DNA from: an uncultured Candidatus Melainabacteria bacterium
GTDB taxonomy: Bacteria > Cyanobacteriota > Vampirovibrionia > Gastranaerophilales > Gastranaerophilaceae
DNA: 64,000 nucleotides
Reading direction: 5' to 3'
NCBI GenBank assembly: GCA_934718085.1
Contig: CAKUZL010000003.1
Location: 62,001 to 126,000 of the forward strand
This document shows positions 50,579 to 59,388 of this stretch, piece by piece (positions within the stretch are counted from its first letter, which is position 1; each line of letters begins with the position of its first letter). Below the pieces are notes generated by a model. It worked only from the letters and a program-made list of their open reading frames with translations. It was not told the origin of the DNA and did not search any database. The position numbers and the translations under genes are program-made.

Positions 50579-51403
50579 ATGAAAAGAAATACGAAAAGAA
50601 GAATAAAAAAAATTATAAAAATTGCAATAATCCCGATGATATTGGCGGGAGCGTTTTCCGTAAACGAGTTTGTGATAAAGCCCGGTGCCGCAAAACACCG
50701 AATCGAAAATTCTAAGTACGAGTTTTCTTCGGAAGGCTTTTTGCGTGCGATTTCGGATAACGACACGAGAATCGCGAAGGATTTCGTGTTGCTGGGGACT
50801 GATATTTCGGCGAAATCTAAAAACGGATTTATGCCCGTGCATGCCGCCGCGTATGTCGGCAATACGGAAATTTTACGAGCTTTAAGCGCAAAGGGCGCGA
50901 GTTTTGAGCCCGTTGATCCGGGAATACCCGCACCGATATTTTTTGCAATACATTCAGGAAACGAAGAAGCAATAGCTTATATAATTTCGAAAGGTGTTGA
51001 TTTGAACGGAAAAAACCCCGACGGAAGGACTCCCGTAACGGTTGCGGCATCAAAAAACAACTACCCCGCGCTCAAACTGCTTACGGAAGCCGGCGCGGAC
51101 GTAAACATAGCGGGCAAAAACGGCATGACGGCTTTGCATTACGCGGTTTGGAACAATAATTCGAACATGCTTCAATTTTTGGTTTCACACGGAGCAAAAG
51201 TAAACGTTGCGGAAGATACGGGTATTACACCGCTGCACATAGCGGCATACCGCGGAAACGACAAAGCGGTTTTGTTGCTTTTAAGTGCGGGCGCGAACGC
51301 TGATGCCGTGTCTAAAGACGGTTTAACGCCTTACGACAAAGCTATTGCGAACCAACAGTACAAAACGGCGAGAATAATTGCCGAAACAGCTAAAAAACAA
51401 TAA
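50579..51403 (+). CDS. Membrane-anchored ankyrin-repeat protein
   Basis: The 274-residue protein has a strongly basic N-terminus (KRNTKRRIKK) and one membrane helix at about 13-30. About six ankyrin repeats follow from residue 50 to 270, with units such as NGFMPVHAAAYVGNTEILRAL, DGRTPVTVAASKNNYPALKLL, NGMTALHYAVWNNNSNMLQFL and TGITPLHIAAYRGNDKAVLLL. The positive-inside rule places the repeats outside the cytoplasm. The binding partner is unknown. It lies between the GT9 gene and leuS. Confidence 0.9.
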   Translation: MKRNTKRRIKKIIKIAIIPMILAGAFSVNEFVIKPGAAKHRIENSKYEFSSEGFLRAISDNDTRIAKDFVLLGTDISAKSKNGFMPVHAAAYVGNTEILRALSAKGASFEPVDPGIPAPIFFAIHSGNEEAIAYIISKGVDLNGKNPDGRTPVTVAASKNNYPALKLLTEAGADVNIAGKNGMTALHYAVWNNNSNMLQFLVSHGAKVNVAEDTGITPLHIAAYRGNDKAVLLLLSAGANADAVSKDGLTPYDKAIANQQYKTARIIAETAKKQ

Positions 51404-51413
51404 GGAAAGACCT

Positions 51414-53900
51414 ATGAAAGAAATCAAATATAATCCCGGAGTGATAGAAAAAAAGCATCGCGAAAAATGGTTGAACGAAAAAACAAATAAAGTCGAAAAA
51501 GACGATAACAAGCAAAAATACTACGTTCTATCGATGTTGCCTTATCCTTCGGGAAAACTTCACATGGGGCACGTTCGCAACTACACGATTTCGGACGTTA
51601 TCGCTCGTTTCAAACGAATGAACGGGTTCAACGTTCTTCACCCGATGGGTTGGGACAGTTTCGGACTTCCTGCTGAAAACGCTGCCGTTCAACACGGCGC
51701 AAACCCCGAAAAATGGACACTTGACAATATTGCCTACATGAAAAGTCAGTTACAGTCACTCGGACTTATGGTTGACTGGGACAGAGAAATAGCAAGTTGC
51801 TTGCCCGATTATTACAAGTGGACTCAATGGTTTTTCCTTCAATTTTACAAAAAAGGATTGGCATACAAGAAAGAAGCTGCGGTTAATTGGTGTCCCAAAT
51901 GCGCAACCGTGCTTGCAAACGAGCAGGTTATCGACGGTAAATGTTGGCGCTGCGACTCCGTTGCAGAGAAAAAATACCTTTCGCAATGGTTCCTCAAAAT
52001 AACCGACTACGCCGAAAAACTTCTGCAGGACATCGATAAGCTCGAAGGTTGGCCGGACAGCGTCAAAACAATGCAAAAAAACTGGATAGGTAAATCCGAA
52101 GGTGCAATTTTGAACTTCAAAGTAAAAGAAGTCGAAGGCCTTGAAGTTCCCGTCTATACGACCCGTCCCGACACGGTTTACGGCGTAACCTACGTTGTTG
52201 TTGCTCCGGAATACAAAGATATCGACAAACTGACAACTCCCGAAAATGCGGAGGAAGTCAAAAATTATCGCGAAAACGCCTCGAGAATGACGGAAATAGA
52301 ACGTCTTTCGACCGAGCGGATCAAAACCGGCGTTCGTTTGGGCACTCACGTAATTAACCCGTTCAACGGCGAAGAATGCGAAATCAGAGTTGCAGACTAC
52401 GCTCTTGCGGAATACGGTACCGGCGCGGTTATGGCGGTTCCTCTTCACGACGAAAGAGATTTCGAATTCGCGAAAAAGTATGACATGCCGATAAAACAGG
52501 TTATTCAAAATCCCGAACATCCCGAGCCCGATTTTTCGAAGGCTTATACGGAACCCGGCATTTTGGTAAATTCCGGCGAATTTTCGGGAATGAAAAACGA
52601 AGATGCCAAAAAGGCAATTACCAAATATGCGGAAGAACACGGATTCGGAAAGGCCAAGACGCAATACAGACTCCGCGATTGGTTGATTTCGCGCCAAAGA
52701 TACTGGGGGGCTCCGATTCCGATTGTTTACTGCGAAAAATGCGGAGCACAGCCCGTTCCCGAAAGCGAACTTCCCGTTTTGCTTCCCAAAGACGTTGATT
52801 TCAGTGTAAAAGGCAAGTCGCCGATTTTGACGTCACCGACGTTTTTGAAGACGAAATGCCCTGTTTGCGGAGGAGAAGCGGTTCGCGACGCGGATACCAT
52901 GGACACGTTTATGTGCTCGAACTGGTATTATTATCGTTATACCGATGCAAAGAACGACAACGCGCCTTTCGACAAGGACAAAGTCAATTATTGGGCGCCC
53001 GTCGATCAGTATGTCGGAGGTATTGAACACGCGATTTTGCACCTTCTTTACGCAAGATTTTTTACAAAAGCCATCCACGATTTGGGACTAGTTGAATTCG
53101 ACGAACCGTTCAAGAACCTTTTGACTCAGGGCATGGTTTTGAAAGACGGTTCGAAAATGTCGAAATCAAAGGGTAACACGGTTGATCCCGACGAAATATT
53201 TAAAAACTACGGTGCGGATACGGCAAGATTGTTCATTTTGTCGGATACTCCGCCCGAAAGAGACTTCGATTGGTCGGATGCAGGCGTCGAGGGCTGTTTT
53301 AAGTTCATAAACAGACTTTGGCGTATGTTTACTCAATTTGCGGATGTCGTTAAACCCGATGCAAAAATCGAACACCCCGAAACCTTGTCGAAAGACAATT
53401 CGCATTTGTTCAGACAAACGCACTCCGCCATCAAAAAAATTACGGAAAACATTAACAATAAATTCCAGTTTAACACCGTAATTTCGGCTTATCGAGAATT
53501 TACGAACACCATTTACGAATACATCGGCAAAAATGAAGTTAAAGACGAAGAAAGCATAAACGTTTTGAGCTTTGCTCTTGTTTCGTTGTTAAAGCTTTTA
53601 TCCCCCGTAATCCCGTTTATGGCGGAAGAAATCGGAGATATGTACGGATTTAAAACGTCGGTGTTAACTTCGGAATGGCCGACTTTCGACGAAAAATTCG
53701 CAAAAGACGAAGAAATCACGCTTGTTGTTCAAATCAACGGCAAAATCAAAGAAAAAACAACCCTTTCCGCGGAAGCGACAAAAGAAGAGGCGGAACAAAC
53801 CGCGTTGAATTTGCCTAAAATAAAGGAATTGACCGAAGGCAAAAATATCGTGAAGGTCATCGTTGTTCCGGGGAAACTTGTCAATATCGTCGTAAAATAG
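51414..53900 (+). CDS. leuS: Leucyl-tRNA synthetase
   Basis: The ATG at 51414 with AAGGA upstream gives 828 residues. The class I synthetase has HIGH as HMGH at residues 50-53 (PYPSGKLHMGHVRNYT) and a zinc-type module WCPKCATVLANEQV. The CP1 editing domain contains TTRPDTVYGVTYVV and the catalytic-Asp segment MAVPLHDERDFEFA. KMSKSKGNTVDP carries the KMSKS motif, and a C-terminal domain ends in GKLVNIVVK. All elements of a functional editing LeuRS are present. Confidence 0.97.
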   Translation: MKEIKYNPGVIEKKHREKWLNEKTNKVEKDDNKQKYYVLSMLPYPSGKLHMGHVRNYTISDVIARFKRMNGFNVLHPMGWDSFGLPAENAAVQHGANPEKWTLDNIAYMKSQLQSLGLMVDWDREIASCLPDYYKWTQWFFLQFYKKGLAYKKEAAVNWCPKCATVLANEQVIDGKCWRCDSVAEKKYLSQWFLKITDYAEKLLQDIDKLEGWPDSVKTMQKNWIGKSEGAILNFKVKEVEGLEVPVYTTRPDTVYGVTYVVVAPEYKDIDKLTTPENAEEVKNYRENASRMTEIERLSTERIKTGVRLGTHVINPFNGEECEIRVADYALAEYGTGAVMAVPLHDERDFEFAKKYDMPIKQVIQNPEHPEPDFSKAYTEPGILVNSGEFSGMKNEDAKKAITKYAEEHGFGKAKTQYRLRDWLISRQRYWGAPIPIVYCEKCGAQPVPESELPVLLPKDVDFSVKGKSPILTSPTFLKTKCPVCGGEAVRDADTMDTFMCSNWYYYRYTDAKNDNAPFDKDKVNYWAPVDQYVGGIEHAILHLLYARFFTKAIHDLGLVEFDEPFKNLLTQGMVLKDGSKMSKSKGNTVDPDEIFKNYGADTARLFILSDTPPERDFDWSDAGVEGCFKFINRLWRMFTQFADVVKPDAKIEHPETLSKDNSHLFRQTHSAIKKITENINNKFQFNTVISAYREFTNTIYEYIGKNEVKDEESINVLSFALVSLLKLLSPVIPFMAEEIGDMYGFKTSVLTSEWPTFDEKFAKDEEITLVVQINGKIKEKTTLSAEATKEEAEQTALNLPKIKELTEGKNIVKVIVVPGKLVNIVVK

Positions 53901-53967
53901 CGATACAACAAGCTTCATCGAATATTTCTTTTAACGTTTGTCAGCGAATCAACAAATTCACAAAATA

Positions 53968-54001
53968 AAAAAGAAGGCTCAAGAAGGGCTTTCTTTTTTT
54001 T
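53968..54001 (+). terminator. Terminator after leuS
   Basis: The arms AAAGAAGGCTC and GGGCTTTCTTT pair with three wobbles around AAGAA and are followed by a run of T. It may also serve the convergent fliI end. Confidence 0.75.
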
Positions 54002-54178
54002 AAGCCGTAAACGTTCGACGAAATTCGGCAATACAACTCGATTACAGTAGTTTTGATGCTCAAAATCGGAAGCGACATTAATGAGTCACAACAAAATCTC
54101 CGCCGCGACACTCGTTTGTTCGTATAAATAATGTGTCATTACGGTTTGCAAAGTCTTACCGTAAAGCCGGAGCAAACC

Positions 54179-55528
54179 TTAAATATCGACGTTTTGCATC
54201 ATTTCTATCAGGGTTTGAATTGTCAAATCCATGCTGACGCTGTCCGAAATTCTTTGTTGCAAAAAGGCGTTGATTTGAGGCATCAGCTCGATTGCGGTAT
54301 CAAGTTTCGGGTTTGACCCCGGGTTGTACATCCCGACGTCGATTAAGTCCTTGTTTTCACGGTATAATGCCATCAATTTCCGCATTTTGTAAGCCGCAGA
54401 AATGTGATCTTTCGAACAAATTTCCGTAAACAAACGGCTGACGCTTCCGAGAACGTCGATTGCGGGATAATGGTTCATTTCGGCAACTTTCCGCGAAAGA
54501 AATATGTGCCCGTCCACAATCCCCCGAACCGTGTCGACGATAGGGTCGGAGATGTCGTCACCTTCCATAAGAACGGTATAAAGCGCGGTAATCGAACCCT
54601 TCGTACTGTTTCCGGTCCGCTCCAAAACTTTTTGAAGCCATGAAAAAATCGACGGCGGATAACCTTTCATTGTAGGGGGTTCGCCGATTGACAACCCAAC
54701 TTCCCTGCCCGCCATTGCACAACGTGTGACGGTATCGGTCATCAAAAATACTTTTTTTCCTTTGTCTCTGAAATATTCGCAAACCGCGGTTGCCGCGTGT
54801 AAACATTTTTGTCTTATCAGAGGCGGCTGGTCGCCCGTAGAACAAACCAAAACCGACTTTGCCATACCCTGTTCACCCAGAGAATTTTCAACAAATTCTT
54901 TGACCTCTCTGCCTCGTTCTCCGATGAGTGCGACTACGTTGACGTCGGCATCGGAATTTCGGGCAATCATACCCAAAAGTGTCGATTTTCCGACACCCGA
55001 CCCCGCGAACAAGCCCATCCGTTGCCCGCAACCGAGCGTCAGCAACGAGTCAATCGCCCGAACGCCGCATGAAAACTTTTCTTTGATAATCGGTCTCTCG
55101 AACGCACCCGGCGGCGGATTGTCGATTGTCATCATCGTTGCGCCTTCGGTGTTCATGGGAAGTCCGTCAATCGGCTCGCCGAGGGGGCTGATGATTCTGC
55201 CGAGCAAGAAATCCCCGACGGGAATGATAATCGGTTTTCCCGTTGACTGAACGAGTGAGCCCTGTCCGATTCCCGAACCGTCGTAAAGCAGCAGAAGTTG
55301 GGCGTATTCGCCTTTAAAAGCAACAACTTCCGCCGCTTTTTTTTCTCCGGTATAAGTTTCGATAAAACACAAGTCTCCGATTTTCAGCCCCGGCAAATTG
55401 ACCTCGACCGTCAACCCCAAAAGCTTGGATACCGAACCTTTATAATGAAACAACGGCGTATTGTTGATTATGTCATACGCCCTGGATTTCATATACTGTA
55501 TGGATTTCAGATAATTTTGATCAAGCAT
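54179..55528 (-). CDS. fliI: Flagellum-specific ATPase FliI
   Basis: The 449-residue protein is the F1-type ATPase of the flagellar export apparatus. It has Walker A GSGVGKST at 177-184, GERGREVKEF near 203-212, LVCSTGDQPPLIR, Walker B VFLMTDTVTR near 260-269, the ATPase signature region GEPPTMKGYPPSIFSWL, and EGDDISDPI near 322-330. I start it at the ATG at 55528, two bases after the flhA stop. An in-frame extension to 56206 is antisense shadow within flhA. It is the last gene of the flagellar operon in this window. Confidence 0.96.
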   Translation of the reverse strand: MLDQNYLKSIQYMKSRAYDIINNTPLFHYKGSVSKLLGLTVEVNLPGLKIGDLCFIETYTGEKKAAEVVAFKGEYAQLLLLYDGSGIGQGSLVQSTGKPIIIPVGDFLLGRIISPLGEPIDGLPMNTEGATMMTIDNPPPGAFERPIIKEKFSCGVRAIDSLLTLGCGQRMGLFAGSGVGKSTLLGMIARNSDADVNVVALIGERGREVKEFVENSLGEQGMAKSVLVCSTGDQPPLIRQKCLHAATAVCEYFRDKGKKVFLMTDTVTRCAMAGREVGLSIGEPPTMKGYPPSIFSWLQKVLERTGNSTKGSITALYTVLMEGDDISDPIVDTVRGIVDGHIFLSRKVAEMNHYPAIDVLGSVSRLFTEICSKDHISAAYKMRKLMALYRENKDLIDVGMYNPGSNPKLDTAIELMPQINAFLQQRISDSVSMDLTIQTLIEMMQNVDI

Positions 55529-55530
55529 AA

Positions 55531-57648
55531 TTATGACCCGAAATTGTAATCTTCCACATAAGCTTCTCCTATTGTGTCGACCGCTTCGACTCGAATGTCC
55601 GTAATAAGTTCCGAGTACGAAATGACCACAATCGTCGGAATGTGACGTTCCAAAAGCTGATACAACGGCAATCTTATTCTCGGCGAACAAAGTATGACCG
55701 GCTGTCTTCCGATGTTTTGGTGTGCCCTCATAAGCGTTTGAGCCGAAGTTTCGATAAGTTCCTGTACCTGCAGCGGGTTCAGCAGGAACATCGTTCCGAG
55801 CTCCGTCCGCTGACAGCTGTCGTCCAAAGTTTTTTCCCAATCCGCCGAAAGCGTCAAAGCGTACAAAACCTTGTCCTTCGTGACGTTCGAAAGACAAATT
55901 TGTCTGCCCAAAGCCGCTCTCAAACGTTCGGACAATATGTCCGGTTCCTTCGAAAATCTTGCGTAATCGCACAAACGTTCGAAAATAAATATAATATCCT
56001 TGATGGAAACTTTTTCCCTGATGAGGTTGACGAAAATTTTCCGCAAGTCGCTGGTCGAAATAATAGTCGGCACAAGGTCGTTGACAAGCGTCGGGTCTTG
56101 GCTCTTTACAAGTTCCATAAGTTTCAGAACGTCCGTCTTCGTCATAACGTCGTCCACGTATTTTCTTACGCATTCCTGCAGGTGCGTTACGATTACATCC
56201 ACGCAATCGACCTGAGTAACGGGATCTTCCAGTCCGATATCATTGGGGTTCAACCAATAAGCCTGAGTTTGATACGTAGGATCGACGCCTACAATTGCAT
56301 CTTGAGGAACCTCTTTACCCAAAGAATCCCACTGTTCCGCGATAACCATGCTTCGTCCCGGATAAACCGAACCCGTCGCGACGGTATTTCCTCTTATCGC
56401 AATAAGATATTCGTTCGCTCCGAGAGCGGACGAGTCCATAATTCTTATGTTCGGTATGATAAATCCGAGTTCGTCCGTTACACGTTGACGAAGTGCCGCA
56501 ATTTTAGGCAAAAGCTGACCTTCCTGGTCGGGATCCGCTATAATCAACAACCCCGATCCGACCTGCAAGCTCAAAACATCGACCCCTAAACGTTCGTACA
56601 TTTTGTTCGGGTTTACCAAATCCTGCATATTTTGTCGAACGTTTTCCAATTGACCCAACTGTGCCTGAACGTCTTCGTTTACCAACATTGAGAACGCCGA
56701 AATCGCAATAACGATTGTAAATATAACGAACGGATACCACGGAAGTCCCGTCCAGAAAGAAGTTACGGCAATCAACATCAAAAATACACATGTGAAAAAC
56801 AAACTGTAAGGTTTGCTTAAAATTTGCGCCGCCAAATCTTTACCCAAAGAAGGGCTTGCCGCCGTAGAACGGGTCATTACGATACCTGCGGATATCGACA
56901 TCAAAAGCGAAGGCAATTGCGCGCACAATCCGTCGCCGATGGTCAACACTGTATACTTTTGAACCGCTTCGCCTGCCGACAGACCGTTTTGCAATATCCC
57001 GATCAACAAACCACCTATAATGTTAATCAATGTGATAATGATACCCGCCATGGTATCACCTTTTACGAACTTCATGGCACCGTCCATGGACCCGAACAAA
57101 CTCGATTCGCGTTGTAAGTCTTCCCGTCGTTTAACCGCTTCTTCCGGAGAAATCAACCCCGCGTTGAAGTCCGCGTCAATCGTCATCTGTTTACCGGGCA
57201 TTGCGTCCAAGGCAAATCTTGCGGATACTTCCGCGATACGTTCCGCACCTTTTGTGATTACCATGAACTGTACAACGGTAATAATAAGAAATATTACGAA
57301 ACCGACAATCAGATTTCCGCCCGTTACGAAGTTCCCGAACGCGTCGATTACGGCGCCGGCTTCGCCTTTCGACAAAATAAGACGGGTCGAGGCAATCGAC
57401 AAAACGAGCCTGAACAACGTTCCGATAAGAATAATCGAAGGAAACGCCGACAATTCGAGCGGTTTTTTGATATACAAAGATATCATTACAAGCAAAATGC
57501 CGAGCGTTATATTGAAACTGATAGAGAAATTTACCACCCAGTTGGGCATTTCCATAATCAAAATCAATATAAGAAGTATGACAAATATCGCCAGTGCTAT
57601 TTCACTGAGCGGATTTCCTCCTCCTGCATTGTTGTCGGGTTGCGCCAC
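55531..57648 (-). CDS. flhA: Flagellar export gate protein FlhA
   Basis: The 705-residue protein has eight membrane segments in residues 1-320 and a large cytoplasmic domain. The FHIPEP signature region is present near 155-178 (REDLQRESSLFGSMDGAMKFVKGD has the key GSMDGA and KFVKGD). The cytoplasmic part has GVDVLSLQVG, PNIRIMDSSALGANEYLI, GVDPTYQTQAYWLNP and the C-terminal VILCSPRIRLPLYQLL. It forms the export gate nonamer. The start has a weak ribosome binding site and lies eight bases after fliH. Confidence 0.97.
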   Translation of the reverse strand: MAQPDNNAGGGNPLSEIALAIFVILLILILIMEMPNWVVNFSISFNITLGILLVMISLYIKKPLELSAFPSIILIGTLFRLVLSIASTRLILSKGEAGAVIDAFGNFVTGGNLIVGFVIFLIITVVQFMVITKGAERIAEVSARFALDAMPGKQMTIDADFNAGLISPEEAVKRREDLQRESSLFGSMDGAMKFVKGDTMAGIIITLINIIGGLLIGILQNGLSAGEAVQKYTVLTIGDGLCAQLPSLLMSISAGIVMTRSTAASPSLGKDLAAQILSKPYSLFFTCVFLMLIAVTSFWTGLPWYPFVIFTIVIAISAFSMLVNEDVQAQLGQLENVRQNMQDLVNPNKMYERLGVDVLSLQVGSGLLIIADPDQEGQLLPKIAALRQRVTDELGFIIPNIRIMDSSALGANEYLIAIRGNTVATGSVYPGRSMVIAEQWDSLGKEVPQDAIVGVDPTYQTQAYWLNPNDIGLEDPVTQVDCVDVIVTHLQECVRKYVDDVMTKTDVLKLMELVKSQDPTLVNDLVPTIISTSDLRKIFVNLIREKVSIKDIIFIFERLCDYARFSKEPDILSERLRAALGRQICLSNVTKDKVLYALTLSADWEKTLDDSCQRTELGTMFLLNPLQVQELIETSAQTLMRAHQNIGRQPVILCSPRIRLPLYQLLERHIPTIVVISYSELITDIRVEAVDTIGEAYVEDYNFGS

Positions 57649-57656
57649 TTCTTATT

Positions 57657-58448
57657 TTACTCCTGCATTTGCTTGAACGCCTGTTCCAATATGGAAAGTC
57701 CGGTATCGACCGTTGCATCTATTATCCCGTTTTCCGTCATTATTATAGCACCTCCGGTGACGATATTCTCGTCCGGGATGACGTTTATGTTTATTTCGTT
57801 CCCTCCGTCGATTAAATATTCGGGAAGCATTTCCTTTACAATCGGCGCATCTTCGGGCTTAACCTTTACCGTTATTCGGTTTTGGTGTTTGTACGTATCC
57901 TGCAGCGCGTTTTTTATTAAGCTCATCAATGCCGTTTTGTCCTGTTGTAATTCTCTGTTAATAATTTTTCTTGCAATTTCAACCGAAATATCGTATATCC
58001 CCGCGGAAACCGCCTTGAACACTTCGTTCTTATACTCGAAAAAATCGAGAAGAGCGTTATTGAGTTTGTCAATATCCTCCGAAGCTGCCTGCAAGCCTTC
58101 TTTTTTACCTTCTTCTATCGCCTGAAGTCTTATCGATTCGGCTTCTTCCTGAGCTCTGGAAACTACACCACGGTCTTCACTCCGACGATACCCGCGACGC
58201 CTTGAGCCGAGACGTCTTTCGCTTCGCGATTCCAAATTAATGTCGTCAAAATTTATATCCGCCAAAATATCCGCCGCGGTTTGCTCGGCAACAGGCTCCG
58301 TTGTCGGTTGAGTTTGTTCGAAAGCTTCCCCCGTTTCCGCAGCCGAAATCTTCGGTGTCTCGTACGCAACTGCACTTTTCTCCGACGGTTGCTCGCCGGC
58401 CTGCTGTATATTCTTATTTTGCGATTTTTTTGTTCTTTTTATAATCAT
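57657..58448 (-). CDS. fliH: FliH-like flagellar export regulator
   Basis: The 263-residue protein has a variable, Pro/Glu-rich N-terminal 75 residues with an Arg-rich patch (RSERRLGSRRRGYRR). A coiled coil starts near 95 (RAQEEAESIRLQAIEEGKKEGLQ contains the FliH-type Ala/Glu helix), and the C-terminal stator-like domain from about 140 contains SVEIARKIINRELQQD and GGAIIMTENGIIDATVDTGLSI. These features match FliH/V-type ATPase E subunits. It overlaps the upstream gene by 35 bases. Sequence identity to model FliH is not obvious, so position adds weight. Confidence 0.88.
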   Translation of the reverse strand: MIIKRTKKSQNKNIQQAGEQPSEKSAVAYETPKISAAETGEAFEQTQPTTEPVAEQTAADILADINFDDINLESRSERRLGSRRRGYRRSEDRGVVSRAQEEAESIRLQAIEEGKKEGLQAASEDIDKLNNALLDFFEYKNEVFKAVSAGIYDISVEIARKIINRELQQDKTALMSLIKNALQDTYKHQNRITVKVKPEDAPIVKEMLPEYLIDGGNEININVIPDENIVTGGAIIMTENGIIDATVDTGLSILEQAFKQMQE

Positions 58449-59373
58449 TTATTTTGGATTCCGTGTGTGACAATATCACGTTCAATACGTACGGTGAAAT
58501 TTTTTTCTCGCTTATTCCCGAAATATCTTCAAATACTTCCGCGACTTTTGACCGTTCGTTTTCCGCGGTTTTTGCCAAAACCTCTTTCGGAACGTTCTTT
58601 ATCAGTTTTCCGAAGTTTCGTTTTATCTTCTCTATGCTGATTGCTCCCGGCACGTCGACAATCGCCTGAACGTCCTTTAAACACTGAGTCATCAGCGATT
58701 TGTCAATCTGATTTTCAAGATTGTCCATCTGCATATACTGCATCAAAACCTGTGCATCCGACGGTGAAAACTTGGTCAAAATCGTTCCCGCTTTATCTTG
58801 AGGAAGTTTTTTCAACACGAGCGCAAATGCCGCAAGCTTAATAATTTTGGCATCACTTGCATTATTAATCGCTTCGTTGTCACGTTTTGCCATTTCGTCG
58901 ATATTTGACTGCGAAATCGCCGCAACTGCCTGCTGCTTGGTCAAAGCCCCTTTCTGAGTCAACTCGGCAAGGGCTTCTCCGTAAGATTTCTTAACATGGT
59001 GCTCGGCAAGCGTTATCAACTGATCCTGAGGGAGATTTTTCAATATTCCCTGTTTTGCTATTTCAAAAATCGTAAACGCGATTTTTTGCAAAATCGGATC
59101 CCTGAACTGGGGCGGAATTTCGCCTTTTATAACGTCAATCGATTTGTGAAACGTCCATTCGCCGATTAATTGAGTAATAACACTCGCCTGGTCTTCGGTA
59201 TATTTGTACGAATCGTCGTTTACGAGAGCTTCGGCAGCTAAATAGCAAAAGTTGTGAACCATATTAACGACGTATTCGCCGTCTTCTTTCGACAATTCGG
59301 GCGGAATTACGGCTTTCGCCTGTTGTGCCATGTTTTCGGCAAATTCTTTATATTGAAAATTATCTACGCTCAT
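58414..59373 (-). CDS. FliG-like motor switch protein, divergent
   Basis: The 319-residue, largely helical protein lies where fliG is expected, between fliF and fliH. One stretch near 185-245 (KLAAFALVLKKLPQDKAGTILTKFSPSDAQVLM) resembles the armadillo-like middle domain of FliG. The EHPQ motif and the charged C-terminal torque helix of FliG (with the conserved Arg/Asp pairs) are not recognisable, and the C-terminus ends in a Lys-rich tail. It could be a remodelled FliG or a different FliF-binding protein. The start lacks a good ribosome binding site and lies just after fliF. Confidence 0.55.
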   Translation of the reverse strand: MSVDNFQYKEFAENMAQQAKAVIPPELSKEDGEYVVNMVHNFCYLAAEALVNDDSYKYTEDQASVITQLIGEWTFHKSIDVIKGEIPPQFRDPILQKIAFTIFEIAKQGILKNLPQDQLITLAEHHVKKSYGEALAELTQKGALTKQQAVAAISQSNIDEMAKRDNEAINNASDAKIIKLAAFALVLKKLPQDKAGTILTKFSPSDAQVLMQYMQMDNLENQIDKSLMTQCLKDVQAIVDVPGAISIEKIKRNFGKLIKNVPKEVLAKTAENERSKVAEVFEDISGISEKKISPYVLNVILSHTESKINDYKKNKKIAK

Positions 59374-59388
59374 CCGATTTTACCGATT

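Noticed and set aside
51756..52697. 313-codon open frame on the minus strand
   Set aside because: It is antisense to leuS across the editing domain and rich in Phe, Arg and Asn as expected for a shadow.
55529..56206. In-frame N-terminal extension of fliI giving a 675-residue protein
   Set aside because: The added part lies antisense within flhA, is Arg-rich and unlike any FliI; the ATG at 55528 directly after the flhA stop gives a normal 449-residue FliI.
55642..56589. 315-codon open frame on the plus strand
   Set aside because: It is antisense to flhA, with Arg/Phe/Gln-rich shadow composition.
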